In this document: positions 1 through 7,511 of the stretch, piece after piece
Layout: each line of letters opens with the position of its first letter
How positions within the stretch are numbered: position 1 is the first letter of the stretch
DNA from: an uncultured Acidobacteriia bacterium
GTDB taxonomy: Bacteria; Acidobacteriota; Terriglobia; Bryobacterales; Bryobacteraceae
Length of the DNA stretch: 39,984 bases
NCBI GenBank assembly: GCA_903881085.1
Contig: CAIRSA010000296.1
Location: 1-39,984, forward strand
Direction: 5' to 3'
Program-made: the position numbers and the translations under genes
Notes under the pieces: model-generated
Seen by the model: only the letters and a program-made list of their open reading frames with translations
The model's database searches: none
What the model was told of the DNA's origin: nothing

Positions 1-3
1 ACC

Positions 4-71
4 GGGGACAGCCCGCATGATTCCGGCAAAAGACGCCGGAATCATGTAGGCAGTCCCCAGTTTGCGCAGTC
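4..71. repeat. Nested-hairpin intergenic repeat, copy A
   Basis: This 68-bp stretch is nearly identical to 29051-29118 (about five differences). An inner 12-bp perfect stem (CATGATTCCGGC at 16-27 with its complement at 35-46) sits inside an outer stem formed by GGGGACAGC (4-12) and GCAGTCCCC (50-58). It lies just outside the left end of the integrated element. The form is that of a REP-like extragenic palindrome. Whether a transposase mobilises it cannot be seen here. Confidence 0.75.
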
Positions 72-333
72 TCGCCACCCATCCGAATTTGCCATCGACT
101 GCTCTATTTGGGTTTAGAGACCGCAGGGGCTGAAAACGATTGTTGAAATCCTGACCATTGTCTGGGCGAGCTCCGATTCGGAGGAGTGGCAGAGTCAGAT
201 CAGGCACTTGCCATCGTTATCGAGTCATGCTTTCCGATAACGAATCGGGTTAATTATTTACCATCGCTCATTCGGCACAGCTTTCCACGATAGTGGCATT
301 TGCAGGAACGATGAATGCAAAGGATAGAAGGGA
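72..333. other. Chromosomal flank without a recognisable gene
   Basis: This stretch lies between the hairpin repeat and the left att site. Open frames here are short, cover both strands and show no recognisable protein motif. Before integration it would have been directly downstream of the tRNA-Pro gene. I see no terminator or promoter that I would defend. Confidence 0.5.
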
Positions 334-384
334 ATGGTCGGGGCGGCAGGATTCGAACCTGCGGCCTCCTGGTCCCGAACCAGG
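334..384. repeat. Left attachment site (duplicated 3' part of tRNA-Pro)
   Basis: These 51 bp match 13459-13509 without a mismatch. They cover the encoded CCA end, discriminator base, acceptor 3' strand, T-arm, variable region, anticodon loop and both strands of the anticodon stem, in minus-strand orientation. The D-arm and acceptor 5' strand are absent, so this is not a functional tRNA gene. The breakpoint just past the anticodon stem places the integrase crossover in or near the anticodon arm, a common choice for tyrosine integrases. Confidence 0.95.
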
Positions 385-483
385 ACCTCACATAAAATGA
401 ACAAGTTAGAAGCATTTGCAGCCTTTTCTCACTGTTGCCAATCATTGTTATTATTCAATCACTTGGAGCACGCACTAATCTGT

Positions 484-576
484 TCGCTATCAACCATGGA
501 GAACGCTTCTATGCAGGGAGTGGGCACAAAATCTGGCACAGCGAAAGCGTGCCTGGGCGCGAGCAGGATCACGTAA
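484..576 (+). pseudogene. Possible decayed integrase C-terminal tail
   Basis: In the frame ending at 576 the translation contains MENASMQGVGTKSGTA. This resembles the tail of the element's own integrase (ERARNAQGGHKSGHKSQ, near 13350-13400), including the DNA string GTGGGCACAAA. Tails of this kind follow the catalytic tyrosine in many acidobacterial phage-type integrases. No catalytic core precedes it here. The rest of 385-800 holds no convincing gene on either strand. I read this as a scrap of an earlier integrase at the same tRNA, but the similarity is short and could be chance. Confidence 0.3.
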
Positions 577-800
577 ATTAACTCGGACTCCCCATCGTGG
601 ACGCATTTCGAACTTTTGCGGCATAGATTCCCTTCTGCCCGAACCCGACAGCCCCTCTCCTCCAGACTGTTACAGCAAAAACGTACAGGCCATCCGAGAT
701 GGGTACTTAGCTTGGGTGCATCTAGAGCCCCCGCGGCCGAAGGACGGCTTGCCGTAATCATGCTAAGGCTGGGCAAATATGCGATCTGCGTAGATTGGGC

Positions 801-979
801 CTACATCTTGTTCAGCTGCTTGAGCGTGGATTGCGGCAGCAGCATTTCGCCTTCGATGCGCTCACGCGTTGCGGTGGTGAGGCGTGATGAACCGCGAACT
901 CGGAAGCATCGAGCGGTTTTGATTCGCGCAGGTCCTCTCGCGGTGTAACGACCTTATACCAAGGCTTCAGATTTGCCAT
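801..979 (-). pseudogene. Remnant of a DUF499-like defence ATPase gene
   Basis: Reading minus from the ATG at 979, the product begins MANLKPWYKVVTPREDLRES and continues SKPLDASEFAVH. From memory this is very like the conserved start of DUF499-family ATPases, large proteins found in anti-phage loci. After about 31 codons the similarity stops. In a different frame the sequence then reads LTTATRERIEGEMLLPQS up to a TAG at 801-803, which looks like a genuine C-terminus. The two pieces are joined out of frame within 179 bp, whereas intact members are roughly 1000 residues. This suggests a large internal deletion. The family assignment rests on the N-terminal motif only and was not checked by search. 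Confidence 0.5.
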
Positions 980-1092
980 TTTGATTTCCCCCCGCTACGC
1001 GTCGTCTTCAGGAGCGTTTCCAGCTCCCCAATCACATAAGAAACCATCCCGCGGTTCTTGTAAAGTTGTTGAAAACAAACTTTTTGATTCAT
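967..1092 (-). pseudogene. Short ORF overlapping the DUF499-like start
   Basis: A 41-codon frame ends with GELETLLKTTRSGGKSKWQI and a TGA that overlaps the start of the DUF499-like remnant by 13 bp. Overlaps of this type are typical inside operons, so this may be the last part of the gene that once preceded the ATPase. An in-frame stop lies a short way upstream. Either the frame is a complete tiny gene or its front has been lost. I do not recognise the sequence. Confidence 0.25.
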
Positions 1093-1151
1093 CGAGTTAC
1101 CACAATTCGTTTCCGTTCAACCTTGTTTTATCACATGACGGTCACATAAGC

Positions 1152-2609
1152 TCAGGCCCAGAAGGGCACGTAGCTGGCGTGCTTCTTCGAGGTGCTGGCC
1201 GCATCCTTCGGCTTGACCAGTCCCTCCGCAATCGCATCGGCGATTACCCTTGAAGCTATGGCATAGTTCTTCTCCTCGATCCCGAGACGTTTTCGCAGAG
1301 AGGCATTGGTCATCGCTTGACCCGACACGTATTGCAGTGCGGCGTGCTGGTAACATGCCCGAATCCGGTCACTTCGATCCATCCCTCGCAATTGCCGTGG
1401 TGCGTACAAAATGGCGATGGTGTGGTGCTCTGTGACACGAAACTCAGGAGCCGGCAACTGATAGAACTCTACCTGGAAAATGACCTTGTCGATGCCGCTT
1501 CCCCGCTCCTCGCAAATGTTGACCCGCCTCATGAACGAGGCCAAGGCTTCATTGCGGGAGCGCGGAGGCTCATCAATGAACCGGAGGGTATCTATCAGCG
1601 GCTTACCGGGGTTCGTGATTTCGATCCGGTCGGTGAATATCTCCACGGTCGGACTGACCCCCCGCAACGACAGATCCTGATGGATGATCGCATTGGCCAC
1701 AAGTTCGCGAACCGCAAGTTCCGGGTACACGCGCGCTTCACGCCTCAAGGCCTTTCCGATCTCTTCGCTGCTTGGCAACTGGTCGTTGATGTACCCAATT
1801 AGTCCTTCAAATCCGACCGCATACCCTCGAGCGCCAACCTGCTCCTTGATTGTTTCTGTTCTGTCCTTGCCCTTGTAAACGATCACCCGAATGGCCTTGC
1901 GCGCCAGAGCCTCAAAATCGGCCAATTTCCTGGCAAGAAGGAGAGCGCCAAGCTTCGTCACATCCCACCGGTCCGCTCCAACCGTCCGGATCATTAATTC
2001 TTTTTGCAGCCGCTCCAGAATTGCTGGCCGCGTTGACGCCACTGGCTGCCCTAACATTTCGAAAAATGATGGGTAATCCAATCGGGCCAGAACTTCTTCG
2101 CCGGTCACATCACAAGCGGCGAGTTCCTCCTCAAAAGTAGTCTTCGAAATTCGCGTCCAAAGCGCACGTTCCTTCTCTGGATAGTCACGAAGCTTCTTCT
2201 TGTAGCTGCCAACTCGAATATATGCGTGGTCTTTCCAGCGGACAGGCGTGTGGGCGCAGGGCTGGATCTCAAAGATTACGATGTTTCTTGGCCCAACGGC
2301 AAACTCGTGGATTGTGAAATGCACGCCGGGGTGCAACTGTCTGCTTAACCAGGGTTCAAGGTCTTCGTTGCCGATCTTTTGAGAACGAGGCTTGAAGGAA
2401 GTTCCAACAACAGTGTGGGTTGCGTCTTCGACGCCCCAAGCAATGTAGGCCGCCTTTTCATCGTGCAGGGCGGCGGAATTTGAGAGTGCCGAGATATACT
2501 CCCCAATCTCCTCTGGCTCATGGTCGTTTACCTTGAACTCCACCCATTCCGTCTCTCTCGGCAAGGCTAGCAAGGAGCGTAGAAGAACATCTGGCTTCGA
2601 CACAATCAT
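1152..2609 (-). CDS. Schlafen AlbA_2 / HATPase domain protein
   Basis: The 485-aa protein starts with an AlbA_2 (Schlafen-type) domain at about residues 12-135, with ETEWVEFK near its front and the typical RVGS segment. Its C-terminal half is the RecG-like/HATPase_c_4 region: ELVANAIIHQD forms the ATP-binding N-box, followed by IEITNPGKP and the glycine box ERGSGIDKV. A winged-helix-like tail closes the protein. Members of this family are annotated as putative transcriptional regulators or ATP-dependent helicases, and several anti-phage systems use AlbA/Schlafen domains as effectors. Its ATG overlaps the stop of the preceding 91-aa gene by 4 bp (ATGA), so the two are translationally coupled. 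It is the last gene of a three-gene set. A role in defence is inference. Confidence 0.85.
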   Translation of the reverse strand: MIVSKPDVLLRSLLALPRETEWVEFKVNDHEPEEIGEYISALSNSAALHDEKAAYIAWGVEDATHTVVGTSFKPRSQKIGNEDLEPWLSRQLHPGVHFTIHEFAVGPRNIVIFEIQPCAHTPVRWKDHAYIRVGSYKKKLRDYPEKERALWTRISKTTFEEELAACDVTGEEVLARLDYPSFFEMLGQPVASTRPAILERLQKELMIRTVGADRWDVTKLGALLLARKLADFEALARKAIRVIVYKGKDRTETIKEQVGARGYAVGFEGLIGYINDQLPSSEEIGKALRREARVYPELAVRELVANAIIHQDLSLRGVSPTVEIFTDRIEITNPGKPLIDTLRFIDEPPRSRNEALASFMRRVNICEERGSGIDKVIFQVEFYQLPAPEFRVTEHHTIAILYAPRQLRGMDRSDRIRACYQHAALQYVSGQAMTNASLRKRLGIEEKNYAIASRVIADAIAEGLVKPKDAASTSKKHASYVPFWA

Positions 2610-2881
2610 GCCTTATAGTCCAAGACTCTTCTTCCTTGCGAGCACGCCCTCTGACCAGCGACGCTCGTCAGTTCCGCTTGGATACAACGCGCAAAGCGAC
2701 TGACCCACTGCTCCAAAGTCTCTCTTAACCGGCCAACGCGCGAACCGAAGCGGTCGCAGGTAGAATCGATAGCCTTCTTGACTGGCCCTTTCGAGATCAA
2801 CTCCTGAACCTTCGCCTTCTCCTTCAGAAAGTCGGTGGCGATCGAGCCGAGGCCAATGAGAATGCTGAGCGGCGCTGGCAT
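2606..2881 (-). CDS. Hypothetical 91-aa protein coupled to the AlbA_2 gene
   Basis: The start codon overlaps the stop of the upstream small gene by one base (TAATG) and its own stop overlaps the AlbA_2 gene start by four bases (ATGA). This double coupling is the main evidence that it is real. The protein has a mildly hydrophobic N-terminus (LSILIGLGSIATDFL) followed by a basic, probably helical region containing EQWVSRFARCIQAEL. I do not recognise the family. A partner, antitoxin-like or membrane-associated subunit for the AlbA_2 protein is possible but unsupported. Confidence 0.55.
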   Translation of the reverse strand: MPAPLSILIGLGSIATDFLKEKAKVQELISKGPVKKAIDSTCDRFGSRVGRLRETLEQWVSRFARCIQAELTSVAGQRACSQGRRVLDYKA

Positions 2882-3084
2882 TATCGGACCTCAATTTGAC
2901 AGTTGCATGTATCGGTCGGACGAATGTCACGAAGATTTTGGTACGCAAACCCCGCTTTCTTGCCTTCAGAGCGAACGTTGAAAGCCATGCCGCGGTGATT
3001 GCTTAATCGCGAGCCGCTTGACCAAATCGCGTCTAAAAAGCCCGGCGCTCCGCAGTACTGCCTGACAACGATATGAAAATACAT
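2881..3084 (-). CDS. Hypothetical 67-aa protein, first gene of the AlbA_2 operon
   Basis: The frame runs from ATG 3084 (MYFHIVVRQYCG) to a TAA overlapping the next start. A longer start at 3132 exists. I prefer 3084 because a TATAAT box at 3094-3099 lies so close that transcription would begin only a few bases before it. The protein has cysteines in RQYCGAPG and in the tail TDTCNCQIEV, and a central basic part (SRLSNHRGMAFNVRSEGKK). No known family comes to mind. Its position at the head of a coupled operon supports expression. Confidence 0.5.
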   Translation of the reverse strand: MYFHIVVRQYCGAPGFLDAIWSSGSRLSNHRGMAFNVRSEGKKAGFAYQNLRDIRPTDTCNCQIEVR

Positions 3085-3093
3085 TGAAATACT

Positions 3094-3122
3094 ATTATAT
3101 TCACAGCCCTGCGGCTTGGCAG
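3094..3122 (-). promoter_or_regulatory. Sigma70-type promoter giving a near-leaderless mRNA
   Basis: On the minus strand a perfect TATAAT lies at 3099-3094 and CTGCCA (4 of 6 to TTGACA) at 3122-3117, separated by 17 bp. Transcription should start about 7 bases after the -10 box, near 3087, three bases before the ATG at 3084. That leaves no room for a Shine-Dalgarno site. It would drive the three-gene AlbA_2 operon. Confidence 0.5.
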
Positions 3123-3190
3123 GAAGTCGCAAGCTAGTGCGGTCGTTCGAAGAGCCTTAATTAGAAGTTGAGTCGCTTGTGGGCTAGTTG

Positions 3191-3248
3191 TGCCGAGCTC
3201 GGCATACCGCCCAAAGTGAATTCGCTGGCGGTACAATCATTGCGGAGG
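3191..3248 (+). promoter_or_regulatory. Control region of the protease gene
   Basis: A perfect 14-bp palindrome, TGCCGAGCTCGGCA, at 3191-3204 sits upstream of a TACAAT -10-like box at 3232-3237. A GGAGG ribosome-binding site at 3244-3248 follows, 7 bases before the ATG at 3256. No good -35 box lies at 16-18 bp, so an activator or other sigma factor may be needed. The palindrome is a candidate operator. Confidence 0.4.
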
Positions 3249-3255
3249 CCCTACG

Positions 3256-4416
3256 ATGAGGCTGGTTCGATTCCATGTGGCTTTGGTGTCCATCTTATTG
3301 CCTTTGAAGGCGGACGATGTAATTGGGAGTGGCACCGGATTTGCCGCTAGTGTACATGGGCACATTTTGACCAATGCACATGTGATTTCGGGATGCAAAA
3401 GTGTCATTGCGAAGGTGGGAGGCACTGAAGTGGCTGCGGGCACGATTTCAGTAGATTCCGGCAATGATATTGCTCTCTTAAAAATACCCCTCGTATTTAA
3501 GAACGTCCCTTCTCTTCGCGTTGGACTTGGAGTCCAGCTTGGCGAATCGGTGACTGCTTTCGGGTATCCCTTGCAGGGCGTTCTGGCCAAGTCCCTGAAT
3601 ATGACGATTGGAAACGTCAGTTCCCTCATCGGGCTTTCCGAGGATACTCGATCATTTCAATTCACCGCGGCGGTCCAACCCGGCAGCAGTGGTGGCCCGC
3701 TCGTAGATACAGCGGGAAACGTTGTTGGGATTGTTACTTCGAAGCTGTCCCCATTGTGGACAGCAAGTAATACTGGGGATCTTCCGCAAAACGTGAACTT
3801 CGCCTTGAGAGCTTCGATTATTCGGGATTTTCTGGAGAGCCGCGGCGTAGTATTCCCTGCCAAGGCTGTTTCGATCCCGATCCCGGCTACCGAATTGGCT
3901 GCGACCTTTGAAGGTGTGACCTTCCCACTGCAATGTCTGGGTGATTCCCGTTCCGGCGCCGCAGTCTCAAAATCTGGGAATAATTCGAAACAACCACGAG
4001 CCGAGAAGCACAAGGGAGTTTTGGTTGCCGGATTCGGGGTGTCAGAGGAGTTCTTCGAAGCCGTATTTCAGGAAATCCAAAATACGCTCGTCATTTTTGG
4101 GGTTAAAGTGGCAACGAAAGAAAGCGAGCTTCGGGCTGGTACTCTTAATTCGGTTTCTTTGCCAAATCTTCTCGAAGCAGTTCGCCAACAGGGGTCAGAT
4201 TCTCTGCTTTATGTAACAGTGGAACGTCGGGGTATGAACATAAGCCTTGTTCGACTCAGATGCTTCGATGTTGATGGGAAGTTGCTCTGGGAAGATAGCG
4301 CATCCAATTCCCACCAATTGTTTGGCACCGAACAATCGGCCGCTCGCTTCGTAATGAAGCAACTTAAGAAGAAGCTTGAGCCGCATATCGGGAAGCCGGG
4401 ACTGCCCCTGCGTTGA
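3256..4416 (+). CDS. Trypsin-like (HtrA-type) serine protease with unknown C-terminal domain
   Basis: This 386-aa protein has a chymotrypsin-fold protease at about residues 24-195. The triad is H42 (LTNAHV), D71 (GNDIALL) and S145 (QPGSSGGP), with GTGFAAS marking the start of the fold. The N-terminus (MRLVRFHVALVSILLPLKAD) is a possible export signal. There is no PDZ domain, unlike DegP/HtrA. Residues ~250-386 (from GVLVAGFGVSEEFFEAVFQE) form a separate alpha/beta-looking domain that I do not recognise. It is a single gene divergent from the AlbA_2 operon inside the mobile element. Protein quality control, processing of a secreted target or a role in defence are all possible, and the sequence does not decide. 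Confidence 0.85.
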   Translation: MRLVRFHVALVSILLPLKADDVIGSGTGFAASVHGHILTNAHVISGCKSVIAKVGGTEVAAGTISVDSGNDIALLKIPLVFKNVPSLRVGLGVQLGESVTAFGYPLQGVLAKSLNMTIGNVSSLIGLSEDTRSFQFTAAVQPGSSGGPLVDTAGNVVGIVTSKLSPLWTASNTGDLPQNVNFALRASIIRDFLESRGVVFPAKAVSIPIPATELAATFEGVTFPLQCLGDSRSGAAVSKSGNNSKQPRAEKHKGVLVAGFGVSEEFFEAVFQEIQNTLVIFGVKVATKESELRAGTLNSVSLPNLLEAVRQQGSDSLLYVTVERRGMNISLVRLRCFDVDGKLLWEDSASNSHQLFGTEQSAARFVMKQLKKKLEPHIGKPGLPLR

Positions 4417-4476
4417 AATTGGATGACCTCGAATCAAACGACCCGCAGGAAAACAGGTAGAGCTAAACTTAAATTG

Positions 4477-4506
4477 GCCGCCTAGCTCGACGGGGCGAAC
4501 GCTGGG
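4477..4506. repeat. 30-bp direct repeat, copy 1
   Basis: The sequence beginning GCCGCCTAGCTCGACGGGGC recurs at 6209-6238 in the same orientation with a single difference (C versus T). The two copies flank the TIGR03437 gene. Downstream, the string GGGCACCC plus TACC continues directly after copy 2, but after copy 1 a similar string appears only at 4578, about 70 bp later. This suggests an insertion or rearrangement at copy 1. Confidence 0.85.
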
Positions 4507-4646
4507 AGCACACACGGTCGACTTCAACGCATTTGAGGGTGAATAAGGCTTCTCTGGACATTGTGGACAAAAAACGGGCACCCCTACCACTCGTCGTGCG
4601 CTAGAATCGTGGTTCGCCAGCGTGCTGGTGGAGAGGTTTGGCCGCT

Positions 4647-6077
4647 TCACCTAATAGAGATCAGCGGTCCGTTGCTGTCCACACCTGCGACGGTCGACAC
4701 AATCGAGTAGCTTCCTGGTGCAATGGACGGCACTGTGACGTTTGCTTGGTAGAGGCCTACAAACCCAGGCGTGAGGCCGAAATAAGAAACTGCAGCGCGA
4801 AATCCGCCGATTGCAAAAGAGTATGGCGAATTCACGAGTGAGAGCGGGTTGGGCAGAGCAAGCCCACCCGTGGGTACGGCCGGGCTTACGGCACCAGCAC
4901 CAGTTAAATAAACTGTAACGATATCCCCTGAGCGGGCTGGATTGGTAGGCGAATTTACAGAATAATCCTGGTTTTGTACAACGGCGCGGTTATCAGGAAA
5001 CGTGAAAATCCCTGGAGCCGCATCTCTGATGTACAAGATCGAAGAGTTGCTTGCAACCCCATCACGAGTCAAGCTTAGGCTAACAGCTCGATTCGTTGAC
5101 ACATCAAATGGCAGTTGAGAATTAACTTGGGTGCTGTTCTTGAAAAGAACCGGTGCATCCTTACCATCTACTGTTACCTTAACAGTCCCGGAGTCAGTTG
5201 CCAAATCTCTCCCGAAAATGGAAAAAATCGCCCCTGGCGCGAGCGACTGTGGCTCAAAACTCGCCGCATTCACAACGGCCTTTGAGGGGGCAACAAATAT
5301 CGGTTGTCCAACACCAGCCAATGCGTATCCCGCATCACTTTGCATAAACAATAGGACCTGTCCGTCCTGAGCCACGGATATGAAATAGCTTGTTGCGCCA
5401 TATTCGTCGGTGAGCATCGCCGAACCAGTACAATCACTCCCCAAACCGTAAGTGCCATGGGCGGTTGAATTGAGCGCTCTCCCGTTGACGTTTATCACCC
5501 CGGTTGTATTTAGGTTCCCACGCCCGTCTCCCGTCGCGCTTCCAGCCTGTGAGTAATAATAGCTGTTTCCAGACAAGTAGGCTGTCCCAACAAGTTGGTA
5601 TCCGTAGCCGCCACTCAGCGTGCCAAGGCCACACTGTGCGGGAAAATTACTAGAAGATTGACGGTATGCCTGGCCTGTAGCGACACCACTGGTACTCGAA
5701 AACGCTAGGATTGCCCCTTGTCCGCTATTGACTAGTTGAAAAGAAAAATTGGATAGTTGCGAACCAACAGTCAGCGCCATGTTGCCCGCGCAATTGGGCT
5801 GGACGGAATAGGCGCCAAACATCGTATATGTGATGATCGCGCCCCCAATACTCGCGTGCGCGCTACCAGACACACGGCCCGATCCATCTGAAACGATCTT
5901 TCCAAGTTCAGAGTAGGAAACGTATTGGTTCCCTGCAAGTACGGTACCGCCCAGCAAGTAATGGTAGGTTCCGCTGAAGGTCGAATCTCGACAAACTCCT
6001 CCACCGATCTGAGGTTGAGCTTTCAGAACCAATGGCACCAACAGGACTGAAATGAAACTGATCGAAATTAATCGCAT
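4647..6077 (-). CDS. Secreted protein with Solibacter-type C-terminal domain (TIGR03437)
   Basis: The 476-aa product starts with a signal peptide (MRLISISFISVLLVPLVLKA, cleavage near QPQ). Residues ~30-255 contain two related halves, each with a YxYxLxGTxxLxGNxYxSY-like opening, a glycine-rich strand region and one conserved cysteine, so an internal duplication is likely. From about residue 265 (VVNAASFEPQSLAPGAIFSI) to the end is the C-terminal domain of TIGR03437, common in Solibacter extracellular proteins. It includes GDIVTVYLTGAGAVSP and the final YQANVTVP..PGSY pattern. The function of this domain is unknown; it probably acts outside the cell. The gene is flanked by 30-bp direct repeats, which suggests it entered the element as a unit. 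Confidence 0.85.
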   Translation of the reverse strand: MRLISISFISVLLVPLVLKAQPQIGGGVCRDSTFSGTYHYLLGGTVLAGNQYVSYSELGKIVSDGSGRVSGSAHASIGGAIITYTMFGAYSVQPNCAGNMALTVGSQLSNFSFQLVNSGQGAILAFSSTSGVATGQAYRQSSSNFPAQCGLGTLSGGYGYQLVGTAYLSGNSYYYSQAGSATGDGRGNLNTTGVINVNGRALNSTAHGTYGLGSDCTGSAMLTDEYGATSYFISVAQDGQVLLFMQSDAGYALAGVGQPIFVAPSKAVVNAASFEPQSLAPGAIFSIFGRDLATDSGTVKVTVDGKDAPVLFKNSTQVNSQLPFDVSTNRAVSLSLTRDGVASNSSILYIRDAAPGIFTFPDNRAVVQNQDYSVNSPTNPARSGDIVTVYLTGAGAVSPAVPTGGLALPNPLSLVNSPYSFAIGGFRAAVSYFGLTPGFVGLYQANVTVPSIAPGSYSIVSTVAGVDSNGPLISIR

Positions 6078-6208
6078 TGTTGTTCTTTCGCGGCTTTGAG
6101 TGGCGTCGTGTTCAGGTTAGCACACAGAGTAATTTGTGGCTCTCATCGCGCATAACTTGACCCAGCGGACCGGGGCACTAGCGTCTCCGCTCTTTTATAA
6201 TGAAATCA

Positions 6209-6238
6209 GCCGCCTAGCTCGACGGGGCGAATGCTGGG
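6209..6238. repeat. 30-bp direct repeat, copy 2
   Basis: This matches 4477-4506 at 29 of 30 positions. It also forms the left arm of a structured stretch: GCCGCCT at 6209 can pair with GGGGCGGC near 6250-6257, and CTGGG (6234-6238) with CCCAG (6246-6250). It lies about 50 bp upstream of the 371-aa HTH gene, so it could also be part of that gene's leader. Confidence 0.85.
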
Positions 6239-6288
6239 CACCCTACCCAGGGGCGGCTACACCATTTTAGGGAATCGCAGAGGGAGCG

Positions 6289-7404
6289 ATGATAGTCACC
6301 GATTCCGAGTTTTGGGTCGACCTTCAAGCCAAGATTCTGAAGTTACATGATCTGGACCCCAAGAATCCGGAACTCAAACTTTTCGCAATCAAATGCGGAG
6401 ATGAGGGGAACTGGCAATTCACCGGTAGCCCAGGAGGTGAGGCGGTTGCTGACGAGTTTCGCGACTTGGTAACGGAAGCGGCGATCAATGCGGGGACCCA
6501 AATTCGTGGATTCGCCGTAGATTGGTGGTGCAAGCGATTGATAGAAAGCAAAGAAGATTTTTACATCAGAGATGTAATTTCGAAATCTGCAGCTCTTTGC
6601 CGTAAACTCAGGAAGCGTGAAATAGTATTGTCATCGGTAGTGACGGATAACGGCACCTCCGATGTCGGTCCTTGGCGTGAGCTTTATGATGCCTACTCCT
6701 GGCTTTACGACCATTCGCACGATCCCTTAACTGTCCAAGAGTCGGAGATTAAATATTGGAAGTCCCACGTCCGGCTGAAATACAACTCTCGGATAGACAC
6801 ATGTGCAAAACAAGATTGGGAATCATTGCAAATTCGGCGCAAAGAGTTGAACTTCGCCATAGAAGCAATGTCTTACGATCTTGCCGTGCTTCAAGCGAAA
6901 TGCGTAATCGACCGAGGGCTTCGAAGGAACGAGGCGATGACGGCGTTTCAGGACGAAGCCGCGGAGTGTCTGAAAGAGATCACATCTGTTTGGATGGCCA
7001 GCTGTGCGCAACTAACTGTTGCATTCGAAAATGAAGCCGAAGAACTGAAGGAACTCGCTGAACCATTCCATCGTGTCGGAGATGACCTTCGGCGGTTGCT
7101 TGGCGAATTGCCGGCGACAAGTGAACGCGCTTTCCAAGAGGCGGAACCGGCAACGGAGTGTTCGGTTTCGGGTGGATCTTTTCAGAGACGCGCGGCATGG
7201 CTGGCTACTCGCCTTCGCGAGCGTTCCTGGAATAAACATGACGTCGAACGCAACAACGGGCCAAGCCATAAGACCGTTCAGAAAATCCTTAACGGCGCGC
7301 ACGTAAGGGAAGACGTGCTGAAGAAACTGGCGGACGCGCTATCGGCGGCGCCTATTTTGCTCAAGCTTCCAAGCATCAACCTGCTCGACATCCCCACCGA
7401 CTGA
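6289..7404 (+). CDS. Hypothetical protein with C-terminal HTH
   Basis: This 371-aa protein is mostly helical and charged in its middle, with long Glu/Lys-rich stretches around residues 180-265 that could form a coiled coil. Residues ~295-352 look like a helix-turn-helix of the XRE type: AWLATRLRERSW, then NGPSHKTVQKILNGAHVRED, then VLKKLADALSAAP. The rest is not recognised. A purine-rich GAGGGAG lies just before the ATG. It precedes the replication block of the element and is a candidate regulator of excision or replication. No catalytic motif is visible. Confidence 0.75.
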   Translation: MIVTDSEFWVDLQAKILKLHDLDPKNPELKLFAIKCGDEGNWQFTGSPGGEAVADEFRDLVTEAAINAGTQIRGFAVDWWCKRLIESKEDFYIRDVISKSAALCRKLRKREIVLSSVVTDNGTSDVGPWRELYDAYSWLYDHSHDPLTVQESEIKYWKSHVRLKYNSRIDTCAKQDWESLQIRRKELNFAIEAMSYDLAVLQAKCVIDRGLRRNEAMTAFQDEAAECLKEITSVWMASCAQLTVAFENEAEELKELAEPFHRVGDDLRRLLGELPATSERAFQEAEPATECSVSGGSFQRRAAWLATRLRERSWNKHDVERNNGPSHKTVQKILNGAHVREDVLKKLADALSAAPILLKLPSINLLDIPTD

Positions 7405-7410
7405 TATTTT

Positions 7411-7434
7411 CCCATTCTGTCCCATTCTGTCCCA
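7411..7434. repeat. 10-bp tandem repeat upstream of the replication block
   Basis: CCCATTCTGT occurs twice head-to-tail followed by CCCA. The location, between the 371-aa HTH gene and the AlpA/primase/helicase block, would suit an iteron or an operator. Two copies are too few to call an origin. Confidence 0.4.
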
Positions 7435-7511
7435 GGGAGAATCCCACTTCTTCCAAGGGTTAGTAACGCAATCTAAGGGTGTCCCAACCAGGGGCAACCG
7501 AGGATTACGAA

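Noticed and set aside
334..384. A second tRNA-Pro gene
   Set aside because: Only the 3' part is present; the D-arm and acceptor 5' strand are missing, so it is an att duplication.
2613..2948. 111-residue minus frame overlapping the 91-aa gene
   Set aside because: The 91-aa frame is coupled at both ends to its neighbours, whereas this one is not.
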